From contig CANSYV010000113.1 of the NCBI GenBank assembly GCA_947651335.1, positions 1-5,747 on the forward strand: DNA of 5,747 nt, in the 5' to 3' direction. This DNA comes from an uncultured Lachnospiraceae bacterium. GTDB taxonomy: Bacteria; Bacillota; Clostridia; Lachnospirales; Lachnospiraceae. The position numbers were made by a program, and so were the translations under genes. Under the pieces are notes generated by a model that was given only the letters and a program-made list of their open reading frames with translations, had not been told where the DNA came from and did not search any database. This document shows, one piece after another, positions 1-5,747 of this stretch; positions within the stretch are counted from its first letter, which is position 1, and every line of letters begins with the position of its first letter.

Positions 1-833
1 GAAGATTATCAGGCGGAGCATTTACAGGGAAAAGTATTATGAAAGGTGCTGACGACTATTCTGACCCGGATTCGGATTCCTCAGGGGGTGAGTCCACGTT
101 TATCACGATTCTGGGAACGGGAAATTACCGGGTCAAAGGTAAGATTAATGAGCAGAATATGGGGGATATTCTGGAAGGGGAGCCGGTGATCATCCGGTCC
201 CGCCAGGATACGCAGGTGACCTGGAGAGGAACCATGGGAATGGTAGACACGGAACACCCTGCGGAGCAGGACCAGAACAGCGACTTTATCATGGCGGACA
301 GCGGCGGGGATGACCAGCAGACCACTTCCTCCTCTTATCCGTTTTATGTGGATTTGGACTCCACAGAAGGCCTGATGCTGGGGCAGCATGTCTATATTGA
401 GACGGATGTGGGGCAGGAGGACCAGCGGGAGGGTATCTGGCTGAACGAACTGTATATTGAAGACGTGGATACCCAGGCACCGTATGTGTGGGCTTCTGAC
501 GGCAATGACAGACTGGAAAAGAGGCAGATAACACTTGGGGAATACGACGAGGCCATGGGAGAATACTTAATCAGCGAGGGACTGACTGTGGATGACTGCA
601 TTGCCTTTCCGTCAGAGAGTCTGCAGGAGGGGATGGCAGTGGAAATCAGCGACCAGCTCCAGATTCCCACAGAGGATCAGGAGAGGAAGGAGAAAGAGCA
701 GGGACCCGACGGCGCCCAGGAGATTATTGATGAAAGCGGCATATATCCGGGGATGGATGCGGAACAGGGAATCCCCCTGCCGGCAGACACAGATGAAAAT
801 GCGGCGGCTCCGGAAGGGGAGGTGGCTCCCTGA
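1..833 (+). CDS. Membrane fusion (HlyD/MacA-like) adaptor protein 1, C-terminal part
   Basis: Extracytoplasmic adaptor of an ABC exporter; the 5' end lies before the window. The reading frame (first full codon at base 3) is open to the window edge, so the ATG at 39 is probably internal: a protein starting there would lack the membrane anchor and the lipoyl/coiled-coil part that adaptors need. Counting from that Met, residues 20-70 look like the beta-barrel domain (TFITILGTGNYRVKG, then INEQNM, then GEPVIIRSR). Residues 98-122 continue the barrel (SSSYPFYVDLDS, LGQHVYIE). Residues 132-201 look like the membrane-proximal domain (GIWL, YVW, DRLEKRQITLG, IAFP). The last ~60 residues are an acidic, Pro-containing tail with no recognisable fold. 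The same segment order recurs in adaptor 2 (1509-3326), so the two are paralogues. The stop codon overlaps the ATPase start by one base. Family assignment is firm; the substrate is unknown. Confidence 0.85.
   Translation, partial: RLSGGAFTGKSIMKGADDYSDPDSDSSGGESTFITILGTGNYRVKGKINEQNMGDILEGEPVIIRSRQDTQVTWRGTMGMVDTEHPAEQDQNSDFIMADSGGDDQQTTSSSYPFYVDLDSTEGLMLGQHVYIETDVGQEDQREGIWLNELYIEDVDTQAPYVWASDGNDRLEKRQITLGEYDEAMGEYLISEGLTVDDCIAFPSESLQEGMAVEISDQLQIPTEDQERKEKEQGPDGAQEIIDESGIYPGMDAEQGIPLPADTDENAAAPEGEVAP
816..822 (+). promoter_or_regulatory. Ribosome binding site of the ATPase gene, inside adaptor 1
   Basis: GGGGAGG lies 10 bases before the ATG at 833, within the last codons of adaptor 1. Together with the TGATG stop/start overlap it supports translation reinitiation and fixes the ATPase start. 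Confidence 0.6.
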
Positions 834-1525
834 TGATTCTGGAATTGAAAAGCATTTATAAAGAGTACCAGCAGGGCAAGCTGGTGGTTCCGGTTCTGAA
901 ACATGTGGATTTTTCCATGGAGGAAGGGGAGTATACGGCTATTATGGGGCCGTCAGGCTCCGGAAAGACTACGCTGATGAATATTATCGGATGTCTGGAT
1001 AAAGCTACCTCCGGAGAGTTTTATATGGACGGACAGGATGTGAATAAGTGTTCGGAGAATGAAATGTCCGACCTGCGGCTGCGCAAACTGGGGTTTGTTT
1101 TCCAGAGTTTTCACCTGCTTCCCAAACAGACGGCGCTGGAAAATGTGGAGATGCCCCTGAATTATGCCGGTGTACCCAGGAAGGCACGCAAAGAGATCGC
1201 GTTTCGCGCCCTCGAGCGGGTGGGGCTGGCGGAGCGGGTGGATTTTAAGCCTAACCAGCTCTCCGGCGGGCAGATGCAGCGGGTGGCCATTGCACGGGCA
1301 ATGGTCAATGACCCGAAGATTCTCCTGGCAGATGAACCCACAGGCGCGCTGGATACCAAATCAAGCCAGCAGGTGATGGACCTGTTCCAGAAGCTGAATG
1401 AGGAGGGGGTAACCATTCTCATGATTACCCACGATCCGGAAATTGCCCAGTATGCAGGAAGAACTGTGCTGATCAGGGATGGGGAGCTGATGGAGAAAGG
1501 GGGCAGCGATGGAGAAAAAGCATAG
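833..1525 (+). CDS. ABC transporter ATP-binding protein, MacB/LolD type
   Basis: Cytoplasmic ATPase of 230 residues, the usual length for a stand-alone MacB/LolD/YknY-type subunit; it hydrolyses ATP to drive the permease encoded at 3344-4600. All motifs are intact: Walker A GPSGSGKT at residues 39-46, Q-loop Gln91 (VFQSFHLLP), signature LSGGQ at 143-147, Walker B ILLADEP at 163-169 with catalytic Glu168, D-loop GALD at 171-174 and switch His200 (ITHD). The stretch from PSGSGKTTLMNIIGCLD to TSGEFYMDG is typical of this export subfamily. The ATG overlaps the adaptor 1 stop as TGATG, and GGGGAGG lies 10 bases before it, so this start is well supported. The 3' end overlaps adaptor 2 by 17 bases. 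Only one ATPase gene is visible, so it presumably works as a homodimer. ABC-ATPase identity is very secure; the substrate cannot be inferred. Confidence 0.97.
   Translation: MILELKSIYKEYQQGKLVVPVLKHVDFSMEEGEYTAIMGPSGSGKTTLMNIIGCLDKATSGEFYMDGQDVNKCSENEMSDLRLRKLGFVFQSFHLLPKQTALENVEMPLNYAGVPRKARKEIAFRALERVGLAERVDFKPNQLSGGQMQRVAIARAMVNDPKILLADEPTGALDTKSSQQVMDLFQKLNEEGVTILMITHDPEIAQYAGRTVLIRDGELMEKGGSDGEKA
1496..1503 (+). promoter_or_regulatory. Ribosome binding site of adaptor 2, inside the ATPase gene
   Basis: AAAGGGGG, preceded by GGAG, ends 5 bases before the ATG at 1509 and is embedded in the 3' end of the ATPase reading frame. The protein from this ATG begins with a basic stretch and a hydrophobic helix, as expected of an adaptor N-terminus, so the 17-base gene overlap appears real. 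Confidence 0.6.
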
Positions 1526-3326
1526 CATCCGCAAAAGGCTGCTGATTATATTCATCTGCATTGTGTTTGTCTGCGGGGTATTTGCCGGAGTGGGGACTCT
1601 GGCCCGCAGGGCCCACGCTGTGACAGTGAAAGTGATACCGGTGAGTGACTTAAACCAGGCATCGTTTTTTGGAGACGGCAGTGATTCTATGCTATATGGA
1701 GAAATATCCACCAGCGTGACCCAGAAAGTGTCCTTAATAGACGATGCCATTATTTCCCAGGTCTATGTGAAGAAGGGAGACCATGTGAATGTGGGAGACC
1801 CTCTTCTCACCTATGATATGACACTGAAACAGCTGGAACTGGAGCTGGCCAGACTGCAGAAGCAGGATCTGGAAAATAAACTGATCAAAGCGCAGGAACG
1901 TCTGGAAAGCCTGAAGAACGGAGGCCCTATTCTGGACCCTTCCGATGATTATATACCAATTGACGACGAGGATGACGATTCGGCATATGGGGGCGGCTGG
2001 CTGAAGGCTTTTGCCCAGCTCCCCCTGGATATAGCGGCAGCTGTCAGCGGTCAGAATGCATCTGTTGTGCCAGAGGAATCAGAAATCCCAAAGGAACCGG
2101 AAGGTACAGAAGATGTGGTGGAACCGGTACTGCCCGTTTTGTATGAAGTGCTGGATTACGATTCTCAGCCGTATCAGGGGGATGGAAGTAAGGAATTTCC
2201 TTACTGTTTTTTATGTACCTCCAGCGAGGAAGGCGTTGTGGTGAAAGGTTCTTTTTTCAATAAAATGGCAGGATATAATCAGGAGGGAACCAAGGAGGAA
2301 CAGAGCAGCAGCTGGTACCGCCTGGAATTTCACGAAAATGATCACATCGGTGATGCGGCCAATCCCTCCCAGTCTCTGCTGGGATGTTATATCCGCCAGG
2401 GAAAAGAAGTCATGGACCCGGAGGAGGAGAAGATTTTTACCCTGGAGGGGGCCGGTCCGTCGGATGATGGAGAGACAGTTCTGACTCCCACGCCACAGGC
2501 ACCGGGAAAAGGCCCCAACACAAAGAATGAATACGAGGATGATGACGACTGGGAGGATGACTGGGAAGACTGGGAGGATGAGGAAGAATCCTCCATGACC
2601 CGTGAAGAGGCAATCCGTTACCAGGAGAATAATATCCAGGCATATAAGCTGGATATTCAGAAAAAAGCCCTCTCTATTTCCAAAATGGAAAAACTGCTGG
2701 AGCAGGAGACCATCAGCAGCACCATACAGGGTGTGGTGACTGTGGTGGGGGACCCGGAAACCGGGGATTCACCAGGGGAAGGGTTCATTGAGATTGAAAG
2801 CGACGACGGTTTTTATGTGAAAGGCTCCCTGGGTGAGATGGCCCTGGAACAAGTGAAAGTTGGGGACTTTATCTCAGGCTTTACTTATGAAAGCGGACAG
2901 AAATTCTCAGCGGAAATCCGGGAAATTGCAATCTTCCCCGCAGAGGGTGACCAGGGGTATATGGGAATGGGCAATCCCAATGAGTCCTATTATCCTTTTA
3001 CAGCCCATGTGACAGAGGATCTGGATATGGAAAACGGGGAGAGTGCGGAATTGAGCATTAACATGTCTCAGGCGCGGGACAAAAATGCCATTTATCTGGA
3101 CAATGCCATGGTCCGCACAGAAGGAGGCAGGTATTATGTGTATAAAGATGAGGGCGGAAAGCTGAAGAAGCAGTTCGTGACTGCGCAAAAGAGCAGTGAC
3201 GGCTATTCCACCATTGTGACCAAAGGACTGAGCAATGAGGATAAGATAGCATTTCCCTACGGTTCCGGAGTGGAAGAAGGAGCAGAGACAAAAGAGGGAA
3301 CCACAGAGGATCTGTATGGGTATTAG
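1509..3326 (+). CDS. Membrane fusion (HlyD/MacA-like) adaptor protein 2 with large insert
   Basis: Extracytoplasmic adaptor of the ABC exporter, 605 residues, well above the roughly 350-450 usual for MacA/YknX-type proteins. Residues 1-10 are basic and 11-31 form one hydrophobic helix (uncleaved anchor or signal peptide). Residues 65-103 are the first lipoyl half (IISQVYVKKGDHVNVGDPLLTYD). Residues 105-137 are a helix rich in Leu, Glu and Lys, and 364-399 the returning helix. Residues 401-430 give the second lipoyl half, 435-500 the beta barrel, and 526-594 the membrane-proximal domain (IYLDNAMV, YYVYKDEGGKLKKQFV, IAFP). The extra length lies between the helices (about 138-363): an acidic stretch, a domain at about 210-314 with C233-x2-C236 and C293, a TPTP linker at 326-329, and an Asp/Glu/Trp run at 341-360. 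The C-terminal half matches adaptor 1 segment by segment. Family is secure; the function of the insert is unknown. Confidence 0.92.
   Translation: MEKKHSIRKRLLIIFICIVFVCGVFAGVGTLARRAHAVTVKVIPVSDLNQASFFGDGSDSMLYGEISTSVTQKVSLIDDAIISQVYVKKGDHVNVGDPLLTYDMTLKQLELELARLQKQDLENKLIKAQERLESLKNGGPILDPSDDYIPIDDEDDDSAYGGGWLKAFAQLPLDIAAAVSGQNASVVPEESEIPKEPEGTEDVVEPVLPVLYEVLDYDSQPYQGDGSKEFPYCFLCTSSEEGVVVKGSFFNKMAGYNQEGTKEEQSSSWYRLEFHENDHIGDAANPSQSLLGCYIRQGKEVMDPEEEKIFTLEGAGPSDDGETVLTPTPQAPGKGPNTKNEYEDDDDWEDDWEDWEDEEESSMTREEAIRYQENNIQAYKLDIQKKALSISKMEKLLEQETISSTIQGVVTVVGDPETGDSPGEGFIEIESDDGFYVKGSLGEMALEQVKVGDFISGFTYESGQKFSAEIREIAIFPAEGDQGYMGMGNPNESYYPFTAHVTEDLDMENGESAELSINMSQARDKNAIYLDNAMVRTEGGRYYVYKDEGGKLKKQFVTAQKSSDGYSTIVTKGLSNEDKIAFPYGSGVEEGAETKEGTTEDLYGY
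2547..2581 (+). repeat. Short in-frame repeat encoding Asp-Trp-Glu-Asp units
   Basis: GACTGGGAGGATGA occurs exactly at 2547-2560 and again at 2568-2581, with a shorter GACTGGGAA copy at 2559-2567 between them. The repeat encodes three tryptophans (W348, W352, W355 of adaptor 2) set in an Asp/Glu run covering residues 341-360. The 21-base period keeps the frame, so copy number could vary by slippage without breaking the gene. Confidence 0.75.
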
Positions 3327-3330
3327 ATGA

Positions 3331-3335
3331 AAGGA
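3331..3335 (+). promoter_or_regulatory. Ribosome binding site of the permease gene
   Basis: AAGGA ends 8 bases before the ATG at 3344, in the 17-base gap after adaptor 2. A second purine run (AAAGGG, 3335-3340) lies too close to the start to be the better candidate. Confidence 0.65.
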
Positions 3336-3343
3336 AAGGGACT

Positions 3344-4600
3344 ATGCTTGAAAATATAAGACTGGCTTTTCAGGGGATCTGGTCGCACAAAATGCGCTCT
3401 TTTCTTACCATGCTGGGAATTATCATTGGAATTGCGTCTATCATTTCCATTGTATCTACCATAAAAGGAACCAGCGAACAGATTAAAGAACAGCTGATAG
3501 GGGCGGGAAATAACGCGGTGGATGTGCTGCTGTATGATGGAAGCGCGGAGTATGATGCCTCATGGGGGATGACCACTGCGGCACTGCCTCAGATTACGGA
3601 GGAACAAAAAGATAAGATACTCCGGCTTGACAACGTGGAAAATGCAACTTTTTTCTACGGCCGGGGGTATTCGGAGAATATTTATTACATGGACCAGAGT
3701 ATGCAGGGGGGAAAAGTGTATGGGGTTGATGAAAATTATCTGGATACCTGCGGCTATGTGATACAGGCTGGCAGAGGGTTCGTCAGGGCAGACTATGAGA
3801 ATTACCGAAAGGTGGTTCTGCTGGACGAGGAAGCGGCGGGCAGTCTGTTTAAAGATGAGATGCCCCTGGGAAAAACCATTGAGATTATGGGGGAGCCCTT
3901 CGTTGTGGTGGGCATTTATACCCGTGCGGAGACATTTCAGCCCATTATCAATAATTATGAAGAATACTATTCTTATTATGGGGATGCAGGGGCAGGAACC
4001 TTGCTGCTTCCCAGCAGTGACTGGCCCATTATATATAAATATGATGAAGCGGAAAACGCCATCGTCAGAGCTTCCACTACGGAGGCTATGACAAAAGTGG
4101 GTGACCGGGCGGCCAAGATTTTAAATGAGGCCATACCGGAGGAGAGTACCCAGATAAAGTATAAGGCAAATAATAACCTAAAAACAGTAGAAGACCAGCA
4201 GAAGCTCAGTGAGAGCACCAATGGCCAGCTCTTGTGGATTGCCAGTATTTCCCTCCTGGTAGGAGGCATTGGCGTTATGAATATTATGCTGGTTTCGGTG
4301 ACAGAGCGTACCAGCGAGATCGGGCTGAAGAAAGCCATTGGAGCGCGGAAGAACAGGATATTGTTCCAGTTTTTGACAGAGGCGGCTGTACTCACCAGTT
4401 TAGGAGGTGTGGCAGGGGTGATATCCGGCATTGTGATGGCCAATGTCATATCCCGGATGGCGGATATTCCCATTGCCATCAGTATTCCGGCCATTATTGC
4501 GTCTGTAGGGTTCTCTATGGTGATCGGGATTGTGTTCGGCCTGCTGCCATCTTTTAAAGCAGCCAATCTAAACCCCATTGACGCGCTCAGAAGGGATTGA
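3344..4600 (+). CDS. ABC transporter permease, MacB/FtsX family
   Basis: Membrane subunit of 418 residues, the normal size for a Gram-positive MacB-type permease without a fused ATPase (compare YknZ). It starts with the conserved cytoplasmic helix (ENIRLAFQGIWSHKMRSFLTMLGIIIGI), and TM1 spans about 20-42. An extracytoplasmic domain follows to about 294 and includes the MacB-type core (KVYGVDENYL, GRGF, VVLLDEEAAGSLF, PLGKTIEI, FVVVGIY). TM2 is about 296-319, TM3 about 344-368 and TM4 about 379-402. Between TM2 and TM3 lies TSEIGLKKAIGA (323-334), the conserved segment that contacts the ATPase in this family; the C-terminal AANLNPIDALRRD is also family-typical. An unusual tyrosine-rich patch sits at 205-212. 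MacB-type proteins are mechanotransmitters that act with the ATPase and adaptor on substrates taken from the outer face of the membrane. Substrate unknown. Confidence 0.95.
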   Translation: MLENIRLAFQGIWSHKMRSFLTMLGIIIGIASIISIVSTIKGTSEQIKEQLIGAGNNAVDVLLYDGSAEYDASWGMTTAALPQITEEQKDKILRLDNVENATFFYGRGYSENIYYMDQSMQGGKVYGVDENYLDTCGYVIQAGRGFVRADYENYRKVVLLDEEAAGSLFKDEMPLGKTIEIMGEPFVVVGIYTRAETFQPIINNYEEYYSYYGDAGAGTLLLPSSDWPIIYKYDEAENAIVRASTTEAMTKVGDRAAKILNEAIPEESTQIKYKANNNLKTVEDQQKLSESTNGQLLWIASISLLVGGIGVMNIMLVSVTERTSEIGLKKAIGARKNRILFQFLTEAAVLTSLGGVAGVISGIVMANVISRMADIPIAISIPAIIASVGFSMVIGIVFGLLPSFKAANLNPIDALRRD

Positions 4601-4607
4601 TAGAGAG

Positions 4608-4613
4608 AAAGGA
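4608..4613 (+). promoter_or_regulatory. Ribosome binding site of the degV-family gene
   Basis: AAAGGA ends 9 bases before the ATG at 4623. Another ATG at 4616 is out of frame with the DegV protein and only 2 bases from the site, so 4623 is the better start. Confidence 0.65.
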
Positions 4614-4622
4614 TAATGATTT

Positions 4623-5498
4623 ATGAAAAAGATTGCCATTGTCACGGACAGCAACAGCGGAATTACCCAGGAGGAAGGCAGAGAACTGGGGATTTCTGTA
4701 CTGCCCATGCCTTTTTATATCAACGGACAGATTTACTATGAAGATATTACCTTGAGCCAGGAGGAATTTTATCAAAAGCTTTCGGAAGACGCTGATATCT
4801 CCACCTCCCAGCCGTCCCCGGCGGATGTGCTGGAGCTGTGGGAAAAACTTTTAAAAGATTATGAACAGGTGGTTCACATTCCCATGTCCAGCGGACTCAG
4901 TGCCTCCTGTGAGACTGCCATGGCTTTGTCACAGGATTTTGACGGGAAGGTTCAGGTGGTGAATAACCAGAGGATATCAGTGACCCAGAGACAGTCAGTG
5001 CTGGATGCCCTGGCGCTGGCTAAAGAGGGAATGGACGCTTTGCAGGTGAGAGAAATCCTGGAGAAAGAGAAAATGGAATCCAGCATTTACATTACGCTGG
5101 AAACGTTAAAATATCTGAAAAAGGGCGGCAGGATCACCCCTGCGGCCGCGGCTATCGGGACTATGCTGAAGTTAAAACCCGTACTGCAGATTCAGGGGGA
5201 AAAGCTGGACGCGTATTCCAAATGCCGGGGCAAGAAGCAGGCCAGAAAGACCATGCTGGAGGCCATGAAAAAAGATATGGAAACCCGCTTTCCCCAATAT
5301 GTCCGGGAGGGAAGGTTCGCTTTGATGACAGCCTATGCGGGCAATGAGGAAGAAGCCCAGGATTGGAAGAAAGAAGTGGAAGCGGTTTTCCCGGGATATT
5401 CCATTACCGCAAAACCACTGTCCCTGAGTGTGGCCTGCCACATCGGACACGGAGCGCTGGCACTGGCAGGGGCAAAAATGGCGGATGTGCAAAAATAA
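4623..5498 (+). CDS. DegV-family (FakB-like) fatty-acid-binding protein
   Basis: Cytoplasmic DegV/EDD-fold protein of 291 residues, the usual family length. Family members bind a fatty acid in a buried pocket; those called FakB present it to the kinase FakA to make acyl-phosphate for phospholipid synthesis. Visible motifs: the start MKKIAIVTDSNSGI with VTDS at 7-10, TSQPS at 61-65, SSGLSAS at 89-95, LKYLKKGGRI at 162-171, LKPVL at 184-188, and the C-terminal HIGHGALALA (273-282), the position of the HxGxGA loop near the ligand head group. VNNQRISVTQRQ at 113-124 stands where many homologues have an Asp-Ser segment. No fakA lies in the window, so fatty-acid kinase partnership is inferred from family only. 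The gene follows the permease by 22 bases and precedes argS by 35, consistent with one transcript. Family is certain; the ligand is not known. Confidence 0.95.
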   Translation: MKKIAIVTDSNSGITQEEGRELGISVLPMPFYINGQIYYEDITLSQEEFYQKLSEDADISTSQPSPADVLELWEKLLKDYEQVVHIPMSSGLSASCETAMALSQDFDGKVQVVNNQRISVTQRQSVLDALALAKEGMDALQVREILEKEKMESSIYITLETLKYLKKGGRITPAAAAIGTMLKLKPVLQIQGEKLDAYSKCRGKKQARKTMLEAMKKDMETRFPQYVREGRFALMTAYAGNEEEAQDWKKEVEAVFPGYSITAKPLSLSVACHIGHGALALAGAKMADVQK

Positions 5499-5520
5499 GA
5501 ATTTTGAGTGGGAAGAGATG

Positions 5521-5525
5521 AGGAG
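5521..5525 (+). promoter_or_regulatory. Ribosome binding site of argS
   Basis: AGGAG, within GATGAGGAG, ends 8 bases before the ATG at 5534 and sets that start. The 35-base gap before argS has no room for a T-box leader. Confidence 0.75.
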
Positions 5526-5533
5526 TGTGAGAA

Positions 5534-5747
5534 ATGGAAAAGTGGATCAATCTGCTGACAGAGGAACTGGGGAATGCCTTCGAGAAGGCCGGTTATGACA
5601 GAAGTTACGGAAAAGTGGTACTCTCCAACCGTCCGGACCTGTGTGAATATCAGTGTAACGGCGCTATGGCAGGGGCTAAGGCTTATCATATGGCTCCCAT
5701 ACAGATTGCGTCTAAGGTTGTGGAGCAGATGGAGGACAGCCAGGTCT
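5534..5747 (+). CDS. argS: Arginine--tRNA ligase, N-terminal part (cut by window end)
   Basis: Only the first 71 codons are present. The enzyme charges tRNA-Arg with arginine using ATP in the cytoplasm. The visible part is the N-terminal additional domain of bacterial ArgS, which contacts the D-loop of the tRNA: it starts MEKWINLLTEELGNAF and contains the hallmark SNRPDLCEYQCNGA at residues 31-44, followed by AKAYHMAPIQIASKVV. The catalytic HIGH-like and KMSKS-like motifs would lie beyond the window. It follows the degV gene by 35 bases with no visible terminator, so it may be read from the same transcript, although a promoter inside degV cannot be excluded. Identity rests on the N-terminal signature, which I regard as specific. 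Confidence 0.93.
   Translation, partial: MEKWINLLTEELGNAFEKAGYDRSYGKVVLSNRPDLCEYQCNGAMAGAKAYHMAPIQIASKVVEQMEDSQV

Noticed and set aside
39..41. ATG at 39 as the true start of adaptor 1
   Set aside because: The same frame is open upstream to the window edge, and a protein starting here would lack the membrane anchor, first lipoyl half and helices. The preceding AGGGAAAAG is a weak site.
1361..1750. 129-codon open frame on the minus strand across the ATPase/adaptor 2 junction
   Set aside because: It is antisense to two well-supported genes and its translation resembles no family I recognise.
3976..4578. 200-codon open frame on the minus strand
   Set aside because: It lies antisense within the permease, whose family motifs are unmistakable on the + strand; the minus-strand protein has no recognisable features or ribosome binding site.
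4601..4622. Promoter or terminator between permease and degV
   Set aside because: The 22-base gap contains only a ribosome binding site; there is no hairpin and no -35/-10 pair.
5492..5505. AAAAT/ATTTT inverted repeat after degV as a terminator
   Set aside because: The stem is five A/T pairs with no G/C and no following T run, and it overlaps the degV stop codon. It is too weak for an intrinsic terminator.

Overview
The window reads as a stretch of a low-to-mid G+C Firmicute chromosome, most likely a gut-type Clostridia (Lachnospiraceae-like). This is an inference from the protein style: a MacB-type ABC system with very acidic adaptor proteins, a DegV protein, strong purine-rich ribosome binding sites, and an ArgS N-terminus of clostridial type. 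No taxonomic marker is complete. All six genes are on the + strand and tightly packed; the longest gap is 35 bases. There are no RNA genes, mobile elements, CRISPR arrays or convincing terminators.

Bases 1-4600 hold a MacA/MacB-like export system in the order adaptor 1 (5' end outside the window), ATPase, adaptor 2, permease. Adaptor 1 and the ATPase overlap by 1 base. The ATPase and adaptor 2 overlap by 17 bases. The permease starts 17 bases after adaptor 2. This looks like one translationally coupled operon. The ATPase has every canonical motif, and the permease has the four-helix MacB topology with a large extracytoplasmic domain. The expected machine is a permease dimer driven by two ATPase copies, with adaptor proteins on the outer face of the membrane exporting an unknown substrate (peptide, antibiotic or lipid-like compound).

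The most interesting aspect is that the two adaptors are paralogues. Their C-terminal halves align segment by segment although they are highly diverged, and they sit either side of one ATPase gene. Adaptor 2 also carries a roughly 225-residue insert where a Gram-negative adaptor would have only a short hairpin tip. The insert includes a folded-looking domain with a CxxC pair, a Pro-rich linker and an Asp/Glu/Trp repeat.

Bases 4623-5498 encode a DegV-family (FakB-like) fatty-acid-binding protein, 22 bases after the permease. Bases 5534-5747 are the start of argS (arginyl-tRNA synthetase), cut by the window end. Whether degV and argS share the transcript of the export genes cannot be decided from sequence alone, but no terminator separates them. 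I see no evidence for a wholly new system; the notable material is the adaptor pair and the inserted domain.
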